From Promethearchaeota archaeon Loki_b31 (lineage in GTDB: Archaea; Asgardarchaeota; Lokiarchaeia; Sigyniarchaeales; SOKP01): a DNA stretch of 55,265 bases. The DNA is taken from assembly GCA_005222975.1 (NCBI GenBank), contig NJBI01000017.1:1-55265 (forward strand), given 5' to 3'. Below, one piece after another: positions 17,737 to 26,105 of this stretch. Position 1 is the stretch's first letter; each line of letters opens with the position of its first letter. The position numbers and the translations under genes were made by a program. The notes beneath the pieces are model-generated. The model saw only the letters and a list, made by a program, of their open reading frames with translations, ran no database searches and was not told the DNA's origin.

Positions 17737-18582
17737 TTAAACTGTAAACATATCCCAAAATTCATCGGGAACTGTAGTACTTGCCGGAAAGAATTTAATT
17801 GTGTTAGTTCCAATATAGGGGAACTCATGGAATTTGTCTACTATTAATTTTAAGAACTGTTCAGAATATTTATGGAAAAAAGCACTGGGACTTATATTAA
17901 AAATCTTTCTAGTATACCATCTAAGTAAGTATACTACAAAATCAACAATTTGCACTCCATTATGAAGCTCTGAGCTTACAATGAAAGGAGAATTTATGAT
18001 ATTTTCAGGATATTCTTGCCATCCATGTCCTGTCCCTCTCTTCATAAATTCTATTATTTGATTACGTTTTTTAGAATCTGCTTCGATATCTACAGAATCC
18101 ATCACTAATAAACCACGTTCTTCAGTAACTCCATTTTGATATGTGCTTTTTTTAATAATATAACGATTAATCCTCTCTACTAGTAACTCAAAAGCCCACT
18201 TAGAAGGAGATCCATCAGGATAATCCTTATAAAAGTCTTCTTTAACGATAATTACCGCCATAATTTTCATATACAATCCAGAAATCATTTGACATATTTT
18301 TAAAACAACAGAATGCCATTTGTTGATATCGTTCCCTAAACACTTATAATGATTTCTTCTACCACATATATCATCCATATGAAGTTCAAATTTGTTTGGA
18401 ATATCACTTGAATCATCATCTGTCTTGATAAGAGTCCATATTTCTTGTTTAAGGTTATCACATTTTTTATTTAGGTGATTCAATCCCTTCTCTTGCATTA
18501 CTACAGTAGCAAGAACATAGAACTTATTATTTTTATCTTTAGGATCCGGATTTCCAGATTCATCAATAAATGCAAAATACAT
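17737..18582 (-). CDS. DUF3800-family protein
   Basis: This 281-residue protein has the DUF3800 hallmarks: an N-terminal FAFIDESGNPD, a middle LLVMDSVDIEAD, and a C-terminal VQIVDFVVYLLRWY. The three blocks place acidic residues as in the RNase H-like fold to which this family is assigned. DUF3800 genes are common next to phage-defence and mobile genes, so it may be a nuclease with a defence role; no experiment tells its substrate. The start at 18582 is preceded by a 22-bp gap to a small plus-strand frame. Neighbours in the island point the opposite way on its right. Confidence 0.78.
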   Translation of the reverse strand: MYFAFIDESGNPDPKDKNNKFYVLATVVMQEKGLNHLNKKCDNLKQEIWTLIKTDDDSSDIPNKFELHMDDICGRRNHYKCLGNDINKWHSVVLKICQMISGLYMKIMAVIIVKEDFYKDYPDGSPSKWAFELLVERINRYIIKKSTYQNGVTEERGLLVMDSVDIEADSKKRNQIIEFMKRGTGHGWQEYPENIINSPFIVSSELHNGVQIVDFVVYLLRWYTRKIFNISPSAFFHKYSEQFLKLIVDKFHEFPYIGTNTIKFFPASTTVPDEFWDMFTV

Positions 18583-18604
18583 ATTATTTTTACCTGAGTT
18601 ACTC

Positions 18605-18814
18605 TTGCTTTATTTTCCTTATAGAATTGGTTTTTCCTTAAAAATAACTATGACGAATAGTTGTCTAAACCTTTTTAATACTATGGTACGAAATCTATTA
18701 TCTTTAAACAATATTAATGAAATCTATTCTATGGAGATTATATTAGCAGCTCTCAATATTCATTTAGTCTTGCAGAATAAAGGTTATTTTTTAAATAAAG
18801 ATCCGACAGTATGA
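18605..18814 (+). pseudogene. Doubtful small frame, possible HNH-tail remnant
   Basis: This 69-residue frame has no start-site support. Its end, EIYSMEIILAALNIHL followed by NKGYFLNKDPTV, resembles the segments that follow each HNH motif in OrfB1 (ELHQCLSILIKLHQI.., GKYFLNQD and SVERLLDMGLIYF, GKYFLDN). It could be the tail of a lost HNH gene or simply chance. Confidence 0.2.
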
Positions 18815-18905
18815 TGTGGGTGCTTTTGAATTAAATATTCGGGAGTAATTGATTTGAAATCGCAACTCTCTAACTCTATATAAAGAAAAAAAAATTGCTT
18901 TCTAT

Positions 18906-20549
18906 ATGGAAATTCAAAAATTTCAAGATCTTGATTTCATCCCTGATGACGAGTTTTGTGATATGATAGATGAAAACAATGGAGATTTAAACATGCTTAA
19001 ATTTTCTTCTGATGGAATGATTACTGTTATTCATCTCTTAGATTCCAGTAAATTAGAGTATTTCATTGATAGTATTAAACAAACATCTAATAAATTTCTG
19101 AAGCTAGCATATTTTGAATATATCAAAACAAGTCTTGTACAAGACTATCACAAGTTATTAAATCAATTTAATCTGATCCCCTTATATCATGAAGTTGCAT
19201 TGAATATTCTTATACAACAAAACACTCGATATGACCCGAGTTGGTTAATAATTGAGTTCATTAAGTTAGCTCATAGGGCTAAAATACCAAATCAAGAAAT
19301 GTTTGATAAAATTGGAGAAGTTCTAAGATTGGTTATAAATCAAGATAGAGATCCACGATGGATTTTAAAAAAAGTCATTAATTTAGAAGGAGGAATATTG
19401 AAAAGTGCTAAAATCCCAGATTCAGTGTATGAAGCGATTGATTATTGGGTGGATGAGAAATTTTATGGAAATATAACTGTGGATATACCATTTACAGATG
19501 ATATAATCGCATTTTATAAAAAAATGGGAATGAATAAACAAATTAAATCGAAAAAATCCATTTTTTGCAATAAATATTTGCATTTCTATCAAGCAAAAGT
19601 AGACAATGAAAAATGGAATGAAAAAAGAATGGATGCAATGATACAAAAACACCATTTTCTAATTTTTAAATTAGAAGTTATTCATAAATATAACCCAGAG
19701 AATTTAGATTTGTTAAATGAAGTCAAACTAGAATTAGGGCGCATTAGTAAATTAATCCCTAATTTAGATGAGGGAGGAGTTTTAATTTCAGGAGGGGGCA
19801 AAATTCCAGGAAGCAAAATTAATAATTTCCTTAATCATTTCAAAAATGATTCTTTAGAGGAAATAATAAATAAGACCATAAAATTTGATTATTTTCTACC
19901 AGAAATACCTCAGAATGTGAGTAGCTCAACTGGATGGTTGCCAACAACCTATTTCGCTGGGACATTTGTAAAAAAATATAGTGCTAGAGGACAATCAAAT
20001 GAAAGTGGATCGTCAGATATAATCTTAAAATCGGCAGGTTATGAAACTGAAAGGGATTTTAAATTATTTTTATTTCAAGAATTAACTAAAAAATTTGATA
20101 AAAAGGATCTTAAAAAAACAATTCTCGCTCCAATAAATAAATCGGTTATTGTAAATAAAGTTTCAAAAAAAATGTTTCAGGATGCTTTACAAGCTTATTT
20201 TGATGAAAATTATTTCACATCAATTCAGACTTGTATTTTTCAGATTGAAAGCATCCTAAGAGAAATTTGTTTAGAGAATTCAATCGAAATAATCGCTATT
20301 GATGATGATAAAGAACGTCAAAGAACCATAAAACCATTGATGCAAAAATTAAAAGAGATCGTGAATAAAAAAACACTTACATTTATCAATTGGTTATTAC
20401 TAAATGAAGGAGAAATGTTTCCAAAAAATTATAGAAATGAAATTGCTCATGGATTGGGTACATTAGATCAATATAGTGAGATTTATGTAAAAAAGAATGC
20501 GTTATCCTTGATATTAATATATCTTAGTCTTTCAAAATATGGAGATTAA
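18906..20549 (+). CDS. Large helical protein with C-terminal DUF4209/HEPN-like region
   Basis: This 547-residue protein is mostly helical. The last 150 residues (SIQTCIFQIESILREICLE to NYRNEIAHGLG) match the pattern of DUF4209-type ends, with R-N-x3-H, the RNA-cleaving motif of HEPN domains. The upstream two thirds have no family I can name, although PEIPQNVSSSTGWLPTTYFAG near 335-355 looks like a conserved loop. HEPN proteins in islands of this type commonly act as RNases in defence or as toxins. Only the C-terminal region supports that here. The gap of 91 bp upstream carries nothing else. Confidence 0.6.
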   Translation: MEIQKFQDLDFIPDDEFCDMIDENNGDLNMLKFSSDGMITVIHLLDSSKLEYFIDSIKQTSNKFLKLAYFEYIKTSLVQDYHKLLNQFNLIPLYHEVALNILIQQNTRYDPSWLIIEFIKLAHRAKIPNQEMFDKIGEVLRLVINQDRDPRWILKKVINLEGGILKSAKIPDSVYEAIDYWVDEKFYGNITVDIPFTDDIIAFYKKMGMNKQIKSKKSIFCNKYLHFYQAKVDNEKWNEKRMDAMIQKHHFLIFKLEVIHKYNPENLDLLNEVKLELGRISKLIPNLDEGGVLISGGGKIPGSKINNFLNHFKNDSLEEIINKTIKFDYFLPEIPQNVSSSTGWLPTTYFAGTFVKKYSARGQSNESGSSDIILKSAGYETERDFKLFLFQELTKKFDKKDLKKTILAPINKSVIVNKVSKKMFQDALQAYFDENYFTSIQTCIFQIESILREICLENSIEIIAIDDDKERQRTIKPLMQKLKEIVNKKTLTFINWLLLNEGEMFPKNYRNEIAHGLGTLDQYSEIYVKKNALSLILIYLSLSKYGD

Positions 20550-20683
20550 TCTTTAGTAAAATTGTGTTTCTGGTAATTCACTATTTCATATCCACTTGGC
20601 GGTCTAATAGAACTCTCACTTCGGTAGAAACGAGACAGTGTATCTCTTTACTTCTGATCCTAATCTCGCATGGAAGGATTTAA

Positions 20684-22270
20684 CTAACGCCCTTGCCTTT
20701 CTTTCGATCCAAATTTCTCCGTAATCATTTTATTTTGAATTAAAAATTCTTTAAACTTCTTATCATAATAGTCATCAATGCGCTTGTTAACAAATCTTAA
20801 AGCCAATTTAAATGCTTTCATTGCATCTATATTTTCGATTACCCTTGCATTATGCATAAAATCATTTCTAAATTTTCTTAAACGTGAAAGTTCCCGAGTA
20901 TCATCTTCTCCTAAAATTCCCAAAAGTGAAAGTAGATTGATCTTCATATTTGCTGTATAATCTCTCCCTACATATTTTTTCTTTTTTTCTTTTGAGAGTT
21001 TCTTTTGATCTAAATATGATTCCCATATATGGTTCAAATATTGCTCTATTAACACCCAACTGAAAATAAATGATTGGTCAAATTCCAATCTTATGAGATG
21101 GGTATAAGAGTCAATTAACAATTTTAAATTATGTCGCATATTATCCATTTTAAAAAATTTTTTAAAATGTTTTAATACCAATTCTATATGTAATGGATGA
21201 ATTCGTGTCCTAACTGATTGGAATTGGCTTCTTGAAGGGATTTCATTTCTTAGTTCAAACATTTTTTTTGAATACCTTGAAAACCCAAAATTCTCCCTAA
21301 ATAAATTTGTTTTCAAATTATAATAGGTAAGAAAAAATTCAGCTTCATGAGTCGAAAAGACTTCAAAATAACCATCTACATTACAGATTAATAGCAGACT
21401 AAGGAAAAGATCAATCAATTTGTATGTTTCTTTCAATTCGGAATCCTCAAATTGACCATCAAAGTTAGTATTAATGCTTATCCCTAAAAAACCATCATTC
21501 ATTAAGATAATTCTTCTACCAAGAATTTCCATGTGTTTCACTGTTTTTATGTAAGTACTCAACGGTACTGTATAAAATCCTTCTTGGTCTGTAAAATATG
21601 GTGGAGCACCAATCCAAATTGGAGGACGGATATATCCTGCAAGAAAGGGCATCCTATATGTTTTCCTGCCCAAATCTGCTTGTTTTATAAAATCTTGGAT
21701 TTCATCTGGTAATTCTTCTATATTTGCTTTTTTTTGAATAAATATTCCTGGTCTATCTCTAAACATACATTCTAAAAGTGAATTTCTTTTTTCATCCTCT
21801 TCTTGTTGGAAAAACTCTAAGATTGCTGATTGAGTGGAATCGAATAAGTTTCCGAGGAAGATTAGATAATAATATTCTTTTCCAACAAAACCACCTTTAA
21901 TAACATCATTATTCCGTCCTTTTTTCAAATAGGGAATGTTCTTTCTAATCAAAATTTTAAGATCAGCTTTAATAACATTACTATTATCGAGGAGGGATTG
22001 AAACAATTTCCCCTTGTAAATATCTGCTCCTAAATCATTCAACACATCCCTTTTAGAGGCTTGATATGGTCCTAAGACATCAAAAGTCTTGTCAGAGAAA
22101 CCTTCATCATGATTGAATAGCAAAAATTGAATTTCATTTTTTATACTTTTAAACCGTATAACTGCGATTTGCAGGGGGGATTTGAGTTCAGAGTGTTCAG
22201 GATCTTGGAGTTTATTCCGAATTGAATCAACCAATTTAGTCAAGGTAGGTATATAATCTTCATTCGTCAT
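20684..22270 (-). CDS. HEPN-like/Apea-type protein
   Basis: This 528-residue protein has, near residues 415-495, a helical bundle with FSWVLIEQYLNHIWESYL followed by LSRLRKFRNDFMHNA. The RNDFMH string is an R-x4-H motif of the HEPN nuclease family, and the helix spacing resembles the ApeA/HEPN-like proteins. The N-terminal 400 residues form an alpha/beta region with ARPPIW-like and TYIKTV segments that I cannot name. It is convergent with the DUF4209-like gene, with 134 bp between them. Function in defence is inferred from neighbours. Confidence 0.58.
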   Translation of the reverse strand: MTNEDYIPTLTKLVDSIRNKLQDPEHSELKSPLQIAVIRFKSIKNEIQFLLFNHDEGFSDKTFDVLGPYQASKRDVLNDLGADIYKGKLFQSLLDNSNVIKADLKILIRKNIPYLKKGRNNDVIKGGFVGKEYYYLIFLGNLFDSTQSAILEFFQQEEDEKRNSLLECMFRDRPGIFIQKKANIEELPDEIQDFIKQADLGRKTYRMPFLAGYIRPPIWIGAPPYFTDQEGFYTVPLSTYIKTVKHMEILGRRIILMNDGFLGISINTNFDGQFEDSELKETYKLIDLFLSLLLICNVDGYFEVFSTHEAEFFLTYYNLKTNLFRENFGFSRYSKKMFELRNEIPSRSQFQSVRTRIHPLHIELVLKHFKKFFKMDNMRHNLKLLIDSYTHLIRLEFDQSFIFSWVLIEQYLNHIWESYLDQKKLSKEKKKKYVGRDYTANMKINLLSLLGILGEDDTRELSRLRKFRNDFMHNARVIENIDAMKAFKLALRFVNKRIDDYYDKKFKEFLIQNKMITEKFGSKERQGR

Positions 22271-22478
22271 ATATTAAATTATCATTCTAGACTTTAAAAA
22301 GCTTTTAAAAGATTGAGAACATGTCTAAGACTAAAGTAAACTTATTTATTTCTTCTTGATTATCGCTTAGGTCATTTCCAAGAATAAATATTTTGATTTA
22401 TCTTCTATTTTTTGAAAAAGAAAATAAGTAAAAATTTTTATATTAATACTTGTCCGGTATATATAACAAATTTTTGAT

Positions 22479-23753
22479 TTGATTTCCATTTTGAAAGAAG
22501 ATAAGATAATATCCCTGTTAAATCTGTTGATACAAGAACAAGAATTTCTCGAGTTAAATGAGGTACTGCAGGAAAATTTTAATATATTTCAATTATTGGA
22601 CATTGAAACGAAAGAAGTTCATTATTCAAAGGTATTAAGTAAGTTCCTTGATCCATTAGGAAATCATGGACTTGGAGACCAGTTTTTAAAGCTCCTTTTG
22701 AAAACTTTAATTAGAGATCCAAGTCGTCATACCAAGTTTAATGATTTGGCAATAGAGTATATCGATATTGATTGTTCTTCGATGGATGATGTGTTTGTGA
22801 ATGTAGAACAAACTATCTTATCAAAAAGACGAATAGATATCTTCATCCAAATTAATTTTGAAAGAGAAACTTGGATTATTGTCATCGAAAATAAATTGTT
22901 TGCAAAAGAAAGTCCAGATCAAACCACAGATTATGCAAGGGAATTAGCAAAAAAGTATCCTGAACACAAATATAAGAAAATCTGCATATATCTCACTCCA
23001 AATGGAGATCATCCTGTAAGTAATGAATTTATCCCCTGTTCTTGGGAAGAAATTTATCAAATTATTACTACGCTTCTTAAAAGTCCTGACTTGAGAGAAG
23101 CCGTGAGAATGTTTTTAACTCATTTTTCCAACTCAATTAAGGTGTTTATTGTGGATAATCCAAAATTAGATGAATTATGTGAAAAACTGTTTAACAAATA
23201 TCCTGAAGTTTTAGATTTTCTATTAGAAAAATATGCAAAATTTAAAAGCTCCCCTGTAACTGAGCGCATAAAATTTTTAGAGAGCCAATTAAAGAAATTA
23301 TATCAAAAAGACTGGGAATTTTTTATGGGATATAATTGGATAAATTTTTTCAAGAAAGATTGGAAGGAACTACAAGATCGATATAGCTGGGTGGAAAAAA
23401 AGACGCAATATTTTAGTTTGGTTACCTTTCAACTACAAATTACCGATAAAAATGATCTGAGACTATATTTTTATTCATATGGCTATGAACGAGATTCTAT
23501 GAGGAGAGCATTCAAGGGCAACTTTATTGATGATGTAGAAAAAACCCATTCTATGTATAACCAATATCTTAATACCAATTTAAATACAAACAATATGTTC
23601 CATTATATTATTGCCCATGAGCAAGACCAAAAAGATGATATTATTATCTTGAAGTTACTTCAAGATGAATTGGGTAAAATTCTTAAAGAGTATGAACCAA
23701 TTTTAGAAAAAAATATTCGGGAGCTTACAAAAGTTGACACATCCCATTGGTAA
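22479..23753 (+). CDS. PD-(D/E)XK nuclease-family protein
   Basis: This 424-residue protein has a PDDEXK_4-type domain. An N-terminal FNIFQLLDIETKEVHYSKVL (family LxL..E..HS.lL) is followed by RRIDIFI, WIIVIENKLFAKESPDQTTDY and KKICIYLTPNG. The catalytic set is D in RRID (about residue 120), and E, N, K in IENK (about 137), with the conserved Q downstream. The C-terminal 200 residues are unrecognised. The start is a TTG; a second TTG four codons on is equally possible. Enzymes of this family nick or cut DNA and occur widely in restriction and abortive-infection loci. Confidence 0.72.
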   Translation: MISILKEDKIISLLNLLIQEQEFLELNEVLQENFNIFQLLDIETKEVHYSKVLSKFLDPLGNHGLGDQFLKLLLKTLIRDPSRHTKFNDLAIEYIDIDCSSMDDVFVNVEQTILSKRRIDIFIQINFERETWIIVIENKLFAKESPDQTTDYARELAKKYPEHKYKKICIYLTPNGDHPVSNEFIPCSWEEIYQIITTLLKSPDLREAVRMFLTHFSNSIKVFIVDNPKLDELCEKLFNKYPEVLDFLLEKYAKFKSSPVTERIKFLESQLKKLYQKDWEFFMGYNWINFFKKDWKELQDRYSWVEKKTQYFSLVTFQLQITDKNDLRLYFYSYGYERDSMRRAFKGNFIDDVEKTHSMYNQYLNTNLNTNNMFHYIIAHEQDQKDDIIILKLLQDELGKILKEYEPILEKNIRELTKVDTSHW

Positions 23754-23835
23754 TGTTCTTCCCATCAACACTTGAATATTAGAAAATTCTGATGTCTATT
23801 CTTTGCTTTTTTTGATAATTTCAAAGTGTCAATCT

Positions 23836-24319
23836 TTAATCATTTCTGTTTTGTATCAAATTTTTCCATATTAGAGATTTTTTGAGTATTTTACTTTCAA
23901 CAGGAATATATTTTTTTTCGTAAGAATCTCTATATCGTGGATCTGGGTTATCATATCTGATATGAATTTTCATATCATTTTGATTATCAGCACCAAACTG
24001 TATCCTCAATGGATTGTCATTAAGGTCTAAAAAAAAAAACCCCTATTCCAAAATACGTTAGAAATGACTTTGTTAGTATATTAGCTGTATCTATTTGTGC
24101 TCTATCATAAGATCTATTTCTAAAACTGTAATAAGTGCCTATACATAAAGTTTTTAATTTCAAACCTTTGAAATGACTGGTAGCATATTTGAAGAGTATT
24201 TGATAAAATGCTCTCGCGATTATATTCCCTTGTCGTATCCCTTTAAGATATTTAAGTTCGATACCCATCGGACTTAATACCTGATAATTAGATTTGAAAA
24301 TTATTAAATCAATGCTCAT
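23836..24319 (-). pseudogene. Unknown protein with frameshift at an A11 run
   Basis: A frame from ATG 24319 gives MSIDLIIFKSNYQVLSPMGIELKYLKGI.. and ends after TYFGIGVFFFRP. Losing one T of the run at 24029-24039 joins it to a second frame FLDLNDNPLRIQFGADNQNDMK to a natural stop at 23836, giving about 160 residues. The whole looks like one soluble protein with a GIELKY segment that could be a nuclease core strand (D.. ELK), but this is weak. It borders the right arsR repeat. Confidence 0.5.
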
Positions 24320-24751
24320 AACCTTAGGCTTTCATTATATAAAACATAGGAGGCTAAATTAATTAACATATAATGCTTGGTTTAAAACATCTAAATTTTT
24401 AGCAAGTTCTTCCTTAAATAGATGGTAATATGTAAATTTTTGTTTTTTATATCCTTGTATTAAACCTGCTACTACAAGCTTTCTTAAATGATGAGATATT
24501 GTCGATTGGGACTTATCTAATATAGTTTCTAATTCGCATACACATCTATCTTGTTCTTTTAAAGCGTTAATAATGATCAACCTTTCTTTTGACGCTAAAG
24601 CTAAAGTGAATTTCTCAATCGCTTCAAATGTTTTATTTTCTTCTAATTCCTTCCCCAATTTTAGCAAATTATTAAAGAAACCATTTGAGTTAGAGCATTC
24701 TTTACAAGCACATAGCATTATCTTAATTTCTGATTCGCGTTTTTCTTTCAT
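24318..24751. repeat. Right copy of arsR direct repeat bounding the island
   Basis: This is the partner of the repeat at 15976-16409 in the same orientation. It begins CATAACCTTAGGCTTTCATTAT and runs through the intact arsR gene. The two copies are clearly homologous but not identical. The first 2 bp overlap the start of the frameshifted gene at 23836-24319. Confidence 0.75.
24359..24751 (-). CDS. arsR: ArsR-family arsenic-responsive repressor
   Basis: This 130-residue winged-helix repressor has a conserved core KERLIIINALKEQDRCVCEL with the metal-binding C-V-C of arsenic sensors, then DKSQSTISHHLRKLVVAGLIQG as recognition helix and wing. Extra cysteines at the N-terminus (MLCACKECS) may add to metal binding. 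It is divergently transcribed from acr3, and the shared 178-bp gap contains dyads listed separately. Expected role: represses acr3 and the downstream ars genes until As(III) binds. A homologous second copy lies 8.3 kb to the left. Confidence 0.9.
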   Translation of the reverse strand: MKEKRESEIKIMLCACKECSNSNGFFNNLLKLGKELEENKTFEAIEKFTLALASKERLIIINALKEQDRCVCELETILDKSQSTISHHLRKLVVAGLIQGYKKQKFTYYHLFKEELAKNLDVLNQALYVN

Positions 24752-24784
24752 AAACTAAACCCTTTTTATATTTTTTTACAAAAT

Positions 24785-24876
24785 ACTTTTATCTTATATA
24801 TAAAAGTAAATCGATAAATATAAATTTATAACATTTCAGCTTTTCTTTATGCTCAAATCGACAACCTTAAATTTGA
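24785..24876 (+). promoter_or_regulatory. Divergent arsR-acr3 promoter region with TATA box and candidate ArsR operator
   Basis: Three inverted repeats are visible: ACTTTTAT..ATAAAAGT (24785-24807); ATAAAT-ATAA-ATTTAT (24814-24829), which also reads as a TATA box for acr3; and TCAAAT..ATTTGA (24853-24876). The last dyad is placed just where transcription should begin downstream of the TATA box, so a bound repressor would block RNA polymerase. The TATA box and dyad recur at the same 23-bp spacing before the methyltransferase-HgcA-like gene (29395-29457). Confidence 0.6.
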
Positions 24877-24929
24877 AGTACAACTTTTAGTAAATGATAA
24901 TTATTCAATCTTAAAAGAATGAAGTAGAA

Positions 24930-26013
24930 ATGAAATCAGAAGAACCAAAAGTAGAATCAAAAAAAATTAATTATTTTGAAAAACTTCTTCCGTTATGGGT
25001 CGCATTATGTATAATTGCAGGTATTATTCTTTCTCAGCTTATCCCTGAAATAAGCGAAGCTATTAATTCTTTACAAATAGGAGGAATTTCTATTCCCATT
25101 GGAATCTGTTTATTCCTGATGATGTATCCCGCTATGTTGAATCTTCAATTTTCTGAGTTGAAAAAATTAGGTAAAAACCCAAAACCAATTATATTAACGC
25201 TTATCTCTAATTGGGTAGTCGCTCCTTTCATAGGGTTAGCAATGGCAAACATTTTTTTACCTGGATATGAACAACTAATAGTTGCAATTATTCTTCTAAG
25301 TTCAAGCCCATGTACTGCTATGGTCCTAATTTGGGGTTGGATGGCAAGAGGGAATCAAGAACAAAACGTAATTAATACTAGTTTAAATACAATAACTATC
25401 ATATTCGGTTATGTCCCTTTAGTCGCATTATTAACCGGCATTAAAAACATTCCTATAGATATCTTTCTTTTGTTAATTTCTTTGGTGGTTTTCATAGGAA
25501 TACCACTATTATTGGGTATAGTTAGTAAAAAAATTATTATTTCAACCAAAGGAGATGCTTGGTTTAACGATGTCTATAGACCAATTGTAGGAAAAATTTC
25601 GATTGGTGCACTATTAACGACTTTAATTGTTCTTTTTTCACTTAATGGAACCGTCTTGATAAATAATCCCGATCTACTGCTGATAATCTCTATACCTCTT
25701 TTAGTGGGATTTGTAATTGTTGTTGGTTTTAATTTATTAATTACAAAACTCTTTAAGTTGAGATATGAGGAAGCAGTTATTACGGTTATAATAGGATCTT
25801 CAAGTCATTTTGAAATAGCTATTGCTACTGCAATTGCTATGTATGGAATTGGCTCTATTGCTGCATTAGGGACTACCATGGGACTATACGATTCTTAGTT
25901 TTCCTATGAAAGGGTCATTCTGGGAAGTTCCAGTAATGCTGTCAATAGTCTACTTCGGAAGATTTCTAAAGAAAAGAGGTTTTTGGGAGAATTCAGGAGA
26001 TAGGACAGATTAA
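24930..26013 (+). pseudogene. acr3: ACR3-family arsenite efflux pump, interrupted near its C-terminus
   Basis: The N-terminal 317 residues form the ACR3 membrane protein: ten-helix topology, SSSPCTAMVLIWGWMARGN with the Cys that transports As(III), and SSSHFEIAIATAIAMYG. The frame breaks after ALGTTMG with LYDS and a stop. Downstream, in another frame, WEVPVMLSIVYFGRFLKKRG completes the family's last helix to a stop at 26011. The two parts fit if about 31 bp beginning at 25887 are removed. That insert is not a multiple of 3 and contains a stop. As sequenced the pump would lose its final helix. Substrate in the family: As(OH)3, antiported with protons. Confidence 0.85.
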
Positions 26014-26105
26014 AGAATCCAAATTTTAAATTTTTTTTTTTATAAAATTACAAGAATCTATTATTAATCAAGCTTAAATCGGTAAAAGAATAGAAAAAAG
26101 GATTA

